Shown here: positions 22,311 through 33,300 of the stretch, one piece after another | Numbering within the stretch: position 1 is the stretch's first letter | How the letters are laid out: each line of letters opens with the position of its first letter | NCBI RefSeq assembly: GCF_026151205.1 | Contig: NC_087084.1 | Span: forward strand, 13,295,453 to 13,359,452 | DNA length: 64,000 bases | From: Bolinopsis microptera | Lineage: Eukaryota > Ctenophora > Tentaculata > Lobata > Bolinopsidae | Reading direction: 5' to 3' | The notes under the pieces: model-generated | What the model was told of the DNA's origin: nothing | The model's input: only the letters and a program-made list of their open reading frames with translations | The model's database searches: none | Position numbers and translations under genes: made by a program

Positions 22311-24388
22311 ATTATTTCACCCTTAATGCAGGGACTAGTATATTTTTCCGACTAGTTGGGGCCTCACAACCCCCCATACCCGAGTGCTTCCCATTCCATT
22401 TTTGAGAGTTTGGCTTCTTTTTACAGCTATCATCCTTTAGTTCAATTTATAATTTTCTGATATAATTGGAGTATTAACCCTTATCTTTATTAGGTACTGA
22501 AGATGTCCGAAAATGTTTTACCAATGATGTTATAAAGATTTTGTTGGAATTTTTAAACTCATTCGTTGTCTGACTGTGGGAACTATTGATTCTTAATTTA
22601 TGATTTTATCCGAGGGTAGGTACTATAATTAATTCAATAAAAATAATGTTTATTGATTAATGACTTGTCCAAATCTTACAATGTTGCAGTCTACAGATTA
22701 TGCAAGAGTGTCGGACCATAAACACTTTCGTGCAACCCTGAACATCACCCTAAGGCCTTATTTCATTATTTTTTAACGTTGACGGCTGATTTTATTTTAT
22801 TTCATCCAAACATTTTAAAAGAAAACATAATTTTAAACAGCGTTACATTTCCCTGGAATCCAGCCAAAAATGTCACCTCCTTTTCCGCAATGTGACGGAA
22901 TAATGACTCAATCACTGAGTGACTCATCGAATATTTTAAGAGTATACTCGAAAGCAAAACTTTTTTATTAAGTAATACTTGGGAGAAAAGTCTAGAAGGT
23001 CGTACATAATGCAATAAATATTACGTAATCAATATTGTAGCAATTTTTACCCCCTCCTGACAGCAATATTACGTAATCATGGCCTGACCCCCCCCCCCTT
23101 TCTGACTTGTTTCCCTAGAAAAAACTTTTCTCTACGTTTCATGATACCCTGATCATGATGAGCCGAAATCATTGTTATGATATCCGGCCAAGCACCTTTC
23201 AAACTGACTTACTATAGGAGCCGGATTAGATAAGGATTAGATAAGGAGCCAATGGCATAAAATGGAGAATTACCCAAGAGTTTTTTCCATTTTCTCCATA
23301 GAAAAAGTCTCAATTTTATGCCATTTTATGCAATTTAAATTATTGTTTATGTAAGTGATACTTGGGAGAAAAGTCTAGAAGGTCGTACATAATGCAATAA
23401 AAATTTCTGAGGAAAAATGATCTATGGCCTTTGAGAGTTTGAGGTCATACTGTGCACAAATAATCTTGAGAATTTTGTCATATTTTTGCACTTTACATTC
23501 CATTTAAATTAGAATGCCCCTGGAAATTTGTCATAATATATTATCTCTCATCACGATCTGTTAACACACAGACAACATTTTCATCGTGTTAGTAGAAAAT
23601 AATAATATGATGTGTCGACATTTTTATAAAAATGTGGGGACTGGGAAGTCCAAATTTATGTTTCCCTCTCTGGTGTAATAAAAGAAGATAGATGCTAACT
23701 ATAGAGGATAATCATGAGTAACTAATAGCAATACTATCGTTTTTGTAGAGGAAAACAAAAATTGTGACTTGAAATGAGTTGCCAGTACCAATGCTGTAAC
23801 ATCATAATATTATAATTTAGACTGTATTTTATTATAATTTATACTGTATATTATCATCTCGAGTCAAAAATATTCCCAACAACATAACAATTATCGCCAT
23901 GTTTATTTGAACAAACATAAACGAGAAGGGGAGTTGAAGAGATTATAAACGAGTTTTAAAATTATCGTAAAAAATTGCTTAGAAACATAAAAACGTAAGA
24001 ATAAAGTGATAAAATATTGACGACAAACATAAAATAAGTGATTAATCGTTAATTATAATTATAATCAATCGCTATTAAATGATTATGATCATTTACATCG
24101 CTAATTATAATTGGTATAATTATCTAATCTAACAATCTAATCTAATTATCTAATAATCTAATTATCATTTATCTAATCTAATTATCTAATTTGATTTAAG
24201 GTGACATTGTATGAATCCTTGTGCTGAGGTCAAAATATTAGTTTGCCCTGGGACATATTGTGAGCCAACAATTTCAATTAAATAACATTGACTCTTGAAC
24301 GACAAAAGTTAACGCTAGGGCACAAAGGAATGACGATCATCGCCATAATTAATCATATTTGGGCACAGAAACCAGTTAACAATGTGAA
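22311..24388. other. Penelope 3' flank and intergenic region
   Basis: The first 200 bp are the Penelope 3' UTR, including TACTGAAGATGTCCGAAAATG near 22495. A 46-bp direct repeat (TACTTGGGAGAAAAGTCTAG and on) lies at 22973-23018 and again at 23357-23402. A piece of the GGGGTCGTTCACATATTACG MITE family lies at about 23018-23100. From 24080 to 24200 there is simple ATCTAATT-rich sequence. The right end should contain the 3'UTR of the minus-strand proteasome activator. No gene is visible. Confidence 0.6.
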
Positions 24389-27300
24389 TTAATACAAACA
24401 TAATTCGTGGGAGTCGTTGCGAGGCTTTTTGATTTTGTCGATGTTTTTCATAATCTTATCGTACATGGACAACTGAAATACGATTAAAGTTAATAAATTA
24501 TTCAATTAACATCTTACTATATATAAAGCGAGACGATATATATGGATGGATCCGTGCCATTTTACTGACACCACGGCATCAACTTTAACGCGACTTTCCG
24601 CAAAAACCGTAAAAGATATACAACTGAAACTTTTTTGACTGGGTCAAATGCCTTTATGGCCTTCAAATCAGCATAAAAAAATAAAATATTGGCCAAGGAA
24701 TAAGAATTTTAGTACCCAAAATTTGGACCCCCAAGTGGTGTCAAAAACGCGAATTAAATAGATATTAATTATTTTAGTCTCTTGAGTCTTGACACCACTT
24801 TAGGGTTAGACGGGTTCCTGCTAGTATAATTTAACGCTTCGATGTAGACTTATGAACATGATCAATGTTCAAATATTTAATTTTATCTGACATTTTTCAT
24901 GACAATATCACGTATACTGTATAGGTAGATTCTCGGCGTATGATGTTATAAACACGTACATTGCAATGGGTCTTATAACGGTCGTACATCCGGATCCCGA
25001 TGGCAGTTTCGCGGCACTCTCGTGGCCACAGTGTCGCAACAGAGCCACGAGAGTGCCGCGACAGTTCCGACATAGTGCCACGACAGTGCCATCGGCATCC
25101 GGATGTATGACCCTTATATCATGGGCAATGTTTCATATTTCAGTCCTGTAACTTAATATGAGACTATTTCTAAACTATTTATTTTTCTCGGGAACTAATC
25201 CAGTCCCTTGTAAGTTGTATAGGGGTCGTTCACATATTACGTAATCAATTTTTGGACAATTTGTAGATTTGTAACCCCCCCCCCTTCCCACTCCGTAATA
25301 AATTTTACACATAGCTATTGTGTCAAAATTACACTAGCGTAATCATTTGGAAACACCCCCCCCCCCCCCCCCCCTAATTTAAGATTTTTAGAACCTCCAC
25401 ACCCAAGCTCCAAAATATGAAGGACTCGTTTTAAATATTAACGAAAAGCTCGAATAAGATTAATAGATTAATATTTAAATAAATAAATAATAGTAACATT
25501 TAATTAAATAAAAGTAACATTAAATACTAACGTAGAAATAATATAGCTGTGAGATTGAGAGGCTGAACTTGATGAAGGTTGCTTCGTCGTACTCTTCTAT
25601 ACTCGTCCGTACACAGGCGTGAGCTTTACTTCCGTACTTTTCAAACTTTGATAACAGCCTCGCTCTCTCCACGTAGTACCTGGACAAAGTTTAGAGATCG
25701 TTAAATAATGTTGATATTATTCCGAGGATATCTCCTACTTAATCGATAATTCAGTAGGAGATAGCATTATGATATTCTGGCATGATGTCTGAACCGATAT
25801 ATCGGTTATACTGTAGAACCTATATGGACACGTTCATTGAAGTTTGAGGATATTGGTAAATATTAGTGACCCTACTGAATGGCACGATGATGTAAAATGT
25901 GTCACACTATGAAACTATATAAACCCTCTAACCCTAAGATAATCGTTTCATCCTCTAGATAAACTTTGTCGCATAACGATATCTTTATCAGACGATAAGA
26001 TATCGCTTAAATGCGGCCGGCAGTGAGTTGTAAACTTTGTCACACTATAAAACCGTGACGGAGTTTATATGGACCCCTTGTTGCCGTGTTTGACCAAATT
26101 TTCGAATTTCCAATTCATAGAATAGCTGTATATGACTATTATCTACATATTTAGCGACTTTTTTCCTTAAATGGTAGCACCATGTAAACTCCGTCACACA
26201 TTTAAGACATTTATAAGAGGGATGTTTATGACATCCTGACAAGTAATGCCGAATAGTCTAGCATTATTTTGTGAGCTGAATGTGTTTGGAATTGTTCACA
26301 TATTTCATTGTTATCTGGCAAATACAAATACAGAAGGCAGAAATAGGTAAATTTAGTCACATAAATTTGTATGATATCTCAACATGTGTGAAATTGAGTA
26401 AATATTAGTATACCAACCTAAACACCCTATATTACGTACTATGGATCAATTAACAATATTTCAACCATACGCCGGTCATATAAATTATTATATGGCAGTG
26501 ATATGTTAACATTGGATAAATTTCAACACCTGAACAGGGTAAAAATTTGTAAATTTCGTCACACAAAAAATATTATAACTTTATTTGCTCCGTGTTGGCA
26601 AAATAATTAATTTATCGACATAGTGATGGTGATAAAGTAACATTATGGACACCTTCAACAAGACGTTGTCTCACGTTTTGACTTTTTATAAATTGATTTT
26701 TAGAGTCTTATATAGTCTATTGGCTATGATAGACTCGATTGATTGGTTGCAGAATCTTCATAGCTTTATGACTATGAAATCAAAATCATGCTATCACATA
26801 ACTTGACAGAGCTAGACCACGTTAAAGTCCAATGATACAAATATCACATTTTCTGAGATGTGATAATGATACAAATGGGTCTGGAGAGACCGAATGTTAT
26901 CAGTTTTTTATGAAAATTTCGTAACATGATGCCTGTCTCCTAAGGAAGCAGTGTACAAAAGGAAATCGTTATTTAGGCTCATTATGATACAAATATCACA
27001 CATTTTCGTTTCAAAATTGTCCATTTTATGATGTGATTATTAAATCCCCTTGACCTCTTTTTTCTGTTTCTTTGAACTCAAACTGTACCAGAGGCAATTC
27101 CAAACATAATTAGTGAAAATTATGATACAAAAATCAACCTCCCGTTAGATGTACTACAATTATCACATTGTATTTTAAAACAACGAAATATGGCTATTTT
27201 TCGGGTCCAGTTCTCTGGGTGGCTGTTTGAAGGGTACATAATTCATTAATAAAGATGAAACTTCATTCACACCTACAAAAATGGTAACTCAGTATGGATA

Positions 27301-30300
27301 CAAGGATGAAAAATTGTTCCAACCACTTGAAGGATACAAATATCACATTTTTTGTGAACCAAATTTTACAAGTGTAACATTCGTGATAAATGTATCAATA
27401 TGGGTCTATAGAACGAGATTCTTTTTGATACATGTACAATAAACATTATTACTCCCTGAACATCTTACACAGCACATCTAGGAACCAAAAAATGTTGTGA
27501 AGACCGTAGTCGCAGAAGAGGACCGTAGTCGAAATCTTCTTGTTTTCGGTTTGCCGGAGGAGGAGCAGGAAGAGTTAGAGGTAAGAATCGGCGAGGTTTT
27601 AGAGGAAATAGGGCAGAAACCGAAGGTGGAAGTAGAGCGACTCGGCAAGAAGAAAACTTCTACCTGTACTCGCCCAGTGAAAGTCTGCCTGACCAGCTCC
27701 TTGATCGTACATCAAATCTTAGCAAACGCTCGGAAATTGCGACAATCAGCCAAGTTTAAGACTGTGTTTTTGAGCCCTGACAGATCACTGGAGCAGCGGG
27801 AAGCCCGAAAGGAGCTGATTGCCAGCATGAGAGCTAAAGCTTTAGCGGAGCCGGACAAAAAGTTTTACATTAAGGAGGGACAGATATTCAGCTGTAGTCG
27901 CAATTGAGTGTACTTATCAGTACATGTGTGATAATGCTTGTTTTTCGGTGTGAGTGAAGTATTAGTTAGTGCTAAGCGGGTGCCTACTAGGCTTATAACT
28001 TTCTATACAGGACTGGATAGTCTTCAGACTGTTTTAAAGCTAATTTTTAGTGCAAGAGTTGGTTGCTAGGCATTGCATTTATCTAAGCAGCGCCTGTATT
28101 CAATAATTAATGAAATCTTATTAGCGGATTTAGGTATATAATTATTGTATATATTATTGTATGTATAAATTCTTGAGTAAACATTAACCAGTAAACAAAG
28201 CTGGTTCCCAATCAATATCACAATTTCAATTTAAATAATTTTTTATTTTTTTAAATTTTTTTTAATCAAGTGATATTTGTATCTGAAAAGTGCTTATTTA
28301 ATGAAATGCCTATTACTTATTGACTATGTTTAATAATATTGGATGAATTGATCTTCAAAAACAACATTCACACATTATTGACATTGATTCGTGAAAAATA
28401 TTGAATTTAATGTGATATTTGTATCATTTACAGGTCATTTATTGAATGTCAATCATTACAACATTATTTTACAGCCTAAAGCACCTTGAATAGCATTCAA
28501 AGCATCAAAATAGTCCTCACTGGTTGTCATTATAGCCTACCCTAAGTGATGTGTGATAATCGTACCATATTTCGTATATTTAACCATTAATCGCGGTACA
28601 TATAACACCCACATGCTTCAGAAAGGTTTGATGGTCACATCTATCACGATAACTCTCTCAAATCATGTAAATTCGATTTTACACAGCCATAAACAAGTTT
28701 CCCTGTGATATTCTTCTCATAAAGTGTACAAATAACAAATTTAGCTGTTTCATGTTGATGAATGAGTGATTATTGTATCCTTGTTGACCAAACTACAAAT
28801 TTTTGTGGTAATTGGTTTAAAATTGGCCAAGTAATAACTATCACATGGTTTGGCAGTCAAAATTCGAGCATGTGGCAGTCAAAACGTGAGACAACGTCTT
28901 GTTGAAGATGTCCTTATATACTAAATTTTGAGGTATGATTCTTCAAAATAGGGGCAAGAAATGTAAATTTCGTCACATCAGCCATTGCATTAGTTAGATA
29001 GATTTTCTTTCATATCAACTGCCCTTATTATAGTTGGAATGGATTTATACAGGAAATATAGAAACCCATGCCCATTTTTCATTACATTGAAATTATACTG
29101 TTGGGGCAGGAAAAGTAAATTTCGTCACATTTCGGTAAATTAGTGATATCAAACTCAGCATTGTTAAACTTGAGTTCTGATTTGCTGAAAAATAACCTAC
29201 CAATAATTCCTGGAAGAATATTGCATTCTAATCGGGGTATGGTTCTTCAAAATAGGGTCAAGAAATGTAAATTTCGTCACATACGTCATTGTAAAATTTA
29301 GATACATTTTCTTTGACATCAACAGTCCTAATTATAGTTTGAAATGATTAATTCAGAGATAAAGGAAATATAAAAACCCATGCCCATTTTTCATCACATT
29401 GAAATTATACTTTTGGGGCAGGATAAGTGAATTTCGTCACATTTCGGTAACTTAGTATAATTAAACTCAGAATTGTCAAACTTGAGTTCTGATGATCTGC
29501 TGAATAATAACCTACTGATAATTCCTGGGGGAATATTGAATTCTAATCGGGGTATGGTTCTTCAAAATAGGGTTAAGAAATGTAAATTTTGTCACATACG
29601 TCATTGTAAAATTTAGATACACTTTCTTTCACATCAACAGTCCTAATTATAGTTTGAAATGATTAATTCAGATATAAGGAAATATAGAAACCCATGCCCA
29701 TTTATCATCACATTGAAATTATACTGTTGGGGCAGGAAAAGTGAATTTCGTCACATTTCGGTAACTTAGTAAAATTAAACTCAGAATTGTTAAACTTGAG
29801 TTCTGATTTGCTGAATAATAACCTACTAATAATTCCTGGAAGAATATTGAATTCTAATCGAGGCATGTTTCTTCAAAATAGGGTCAAGAAATGTAAATTT
29901 CGTCACATCAGCCATTGCATTAGTTAGATAGATTTTCTTTCATATCAACTGCCCTTATTATTATTGTGACAATTTTTACATCAACTGCCCTTAACTTGAA
30001 TCAGCTCTATCCGTGCATCGTCCTTATATACAGTTTTCCCGCCTTCCAAACCAAAATCAGATATAAATGATTTCGGCAATTCACCCAAAATTTTAAATTC
30101 CAATTATAATGTGACAGAATTTACATCATTTCCCAATAAGTGCATGTATTTGCTAACTTTTCAAAACAACATATTTTAGGGCTATGATTGGTAGAAGAAC
30201 CATCAAATAATGAGTTGAAAGGGTTTTGAGAACACCTCACAGTAGAAAAGAGGTATCGTATTCTGAGTGTGACAAAGTTTACGAAATATTGCCTTAAAAC

Positions 30301-33300
30301 CGTTCGATCCCTGCCCTTTAGCCAAATGTTGTATCATAATTGTTAGAATGACCTAATCTACTGTATTTTAAACCAAAAAATGCTAATTGGGCAGCTATGG
30401 TTAACACAGTCACAAAAATGTGACATTTTTTACATTATAGTGCCTAAAAACAATAAATTGTATTTCTGAGCCGTGTATATGGAAGTATGGGTCACGTGGC
30501 TAATGTCCAGAACTTCTGAACACGCTATTTTTGTTGGTTTACCAATGTCCTTAAACTTCAACATGAACGTGTCCATTTACGATTTCGTATCATTTTGTGA
30601 CGATGTTTACATCAACTGCCCTATACGTCAATCAACTGTATCCGTGTATCGTCCTCATATAGAGTTTTCCCGCCTTCCAAACCAAAATCAGATATAAATG
30701 ATTTCGGAAATTCGCCCAGAATTTCAAATTCCATATAATGTGACAGAATTTACATCATTTCCCAATAGCCAAGTGCAGTGCATGTATTAGTTAACTTTTC
30801 AAAACAACATATTTTAGGGCTATGATTGGCAGAAGAACTATCAAATAATGAGTTGAAAGGGTTTTGAGGACACCTCACAGTAGAAAAGAGGTCTCATATT
30901 CTAAGTGTGACAAAGTTTACGAAATGTTGCCTTAAAGCCGTTCGATCACTGCCCTTTAGGCCTACATTGTATCATAATTGTTAGATTGACCTAATCTACT
31001 ATATTTTAGACCAAAAAATGCTAATTGGGCAGCTATGGTAAACAATGCCACAAAAATGTGACATTTTTTACATAATAGTGCCTAAAAGCAATACATTTAA
31101 TTTTTGAGCAGTGTATATGGGAGTATGGGTCACGTGGCTAATGTTCAGAACTTATGAACACGCTAGATTAATATATGTTGAAATTAAACTACTATCGTCA
31201 AAAACGCTGTTTTAGAAATTTACCAATTTCCTCAAACTTCAATGAACGTGTCCATATATCTATATTCTATATATATAGAAATGTATAATATTGATATTGC
31301 CAAACTAATGCTCCAGCAACATCAAACATGGAGTAGTTGAGTCCCAACCCTGTGGAGCCACGCCTATATTTCATATTAGGCGCGTATATGGGAAATGTGT
31401 ATCTCAGCTTAGATACTCGATTTCACTTAACTTCTAGAGTAGATTATTTTAATAAAACAAATATTTAATAAAACAAATATTTATTTTTACGGCACAATCA
31501 AACAATATCAATAATAAATAAATCAGGGGAGGTTTGAAGAGGTTTCAAGTGCCGAAGGCCACTGCTTATCTTTAGGATTTGAGAGTGACCTGTGCTTGAA
31601 ACCCCCTCAACCATCCACTACGTCAATAAACTTATTATACAAATATAGAAAAATATAATTATCTAAGCTAAAATTGCTTATTGGTCTAGTTTGGTGACAT
31701 AGGAGAGCCGAGCCCAGTTGAGTTTTAGTTTAGGTTTATGTTTTAAATCATAGTTTGAAAGGTTAGCCATGTTTCATGGCAGAGAGAGATATCATGTGTG
31801 CAGAGCCGTACCGGATGTAGAATTTGAGATATAATATAGATTAGTTACCATATTATTACTTGCGCCCAAGTGAAAATCAGTTTTTTCTGAATTCTTTCCA
31901 AAAATAAGCATTTTGGGCTTTCATGACCTTCATAGTGCCAATATAAATATGTGCATTGTGGTCATTTTAAGCTCAAGTTGGAGTCTCTAAGACCTTCAGA
32001 AGCTGAGATACACATTTCCCATATACGTGCCTAATATGAAATATGAGCGTGGCTCCACCGGGTTGAGACTAGCGACACAACATGCGGCCCGCGGTGATTT
32101 GAGTTACCAATGACCTAATGATAATCATATCCAGTAGCAAAAAACTCTGTACATCGAAGTGCACACTCAACTAATCCCTGCTACTGGAGTATAAGCCTCG
32201 CTTGAATAATTTAAATGTAGATGTTCGTTGGGTATATTTAAAGTCGGAGCGTGTAATAAATGCTTAAACCGAGTCGATGAGGCTACGGGATGCGTGCTGC
32301 CAGGGGTCTAATTAGTGTCAATATACACGCGGGGACTAAAATTATTATAAAAATTATGGTCTTACAAATTGAATTAAATCCGCCATAATATTACGTTGAA
32401 TAATTCCTTGGCTGTTAACTGTTAAGAGCCTTTTCCTTGTCGCAACTAACGGGATCAATACAAATTTTACCCAAGAAACATAACAACTAGTTTTGCACCA
32501 TTATTCAGTTTCAAATAAAGATTTTTTAAGTTTAATTTTTAACAGTTATTAGTTTATCATCTCTACTTCACTGAATGAAAATAATTTTCACTATATCTAA
32601 TATTTATAATAATTAATAAAATAAATTACATATTATAATTACTGTTCTAAACCAAAGATTCTATTCTAAAGTTCTAAACCAAAGAAAAAATTAAATAACT
32701 ACCAAATTTATGTGAAATTAATTTTAACGTTAATACTATTAACGTAACAATATCAACTTACCCATTAATGTAATAGTAGAGTCGCTGCACGTCAACGGAA
32801 CAGTCATCACAAGTATTCACGGTCTCGTATTGAAGCTGCACTCCGAGATTATCACCGTCTTCGGTCTTTGGTACCAGCATTGTCACCCAGGTTCTCAACT
32901 GGGTGAATACTGCGTAACTTTAGAAATATTCATTAATTAGTTAATTAATTAATTGAGTTATGAGTGGCACGTTATTCCATTATTCCGAAATGCATGGTAT
33001 TTTAGGGCTGTGCAGTACTAGACTCGGTTCAGTAACTTAACTTACAATTTTAAAACATTCCAGTAAGAAATACGAAATCCCTGAGTCTATTTAAAGTCTA
33101 TTACAGTCGCACCTTTCTATACCGGATATCTCGATATACTGGGCCTCTTTTAGTTAATAAGCTTGTTTTGTGCAAGAAACTTGACTTTATTTCATTAACT
33201 CTTAACGCTTTTGGTGATTTAATTACAGATTGAGCTGAATTGCATCACAATACAATTTGTAGTGTCTTTCTTAGTCCAATATTTGCAAATTGCGTTTACA

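Larger units (their letters stand above)
25826..31253. mobile_element. Outer terminal-inverted-repeat element with periodic 15-bp motifs
   Basis: Left end GGACACGTTCATTGAAGTTT, then GAGGATATTGGTAAAT. The right end at 31216-31253 is its inverse with one difference. ATAT flanks both ends as a possible 4-bp target duplication. The motif GTAAATTTCGTCACA occurs forward at about 25892, 26030, 26184, 26347, 26549, 28963, 29115, 29267, 29427, 29582, 29741 and 29893, and reversed at about 29965, 30110, 30269, 30420, 30596, 30739, 30906 and 31057. Most gaps are 143-176 bp. No transposase frame is visible, so the element is non-autonomous or decayed. It occupies most of the 7-kb intron of the proteasome activator and is interrupted by the inner element at 26647-28913. 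Superfamily unknown. Confidence 0.85.

Noticed and set aside
32762..32912. Acceptor before TATTCACCCAG for the PA28 exon
   Set aside because: It needs an alternative donor that adds four bases and inserts residues before LRTWV; the acceptor just after CACCCAG is in phase with the plain donor and matches family spacing.
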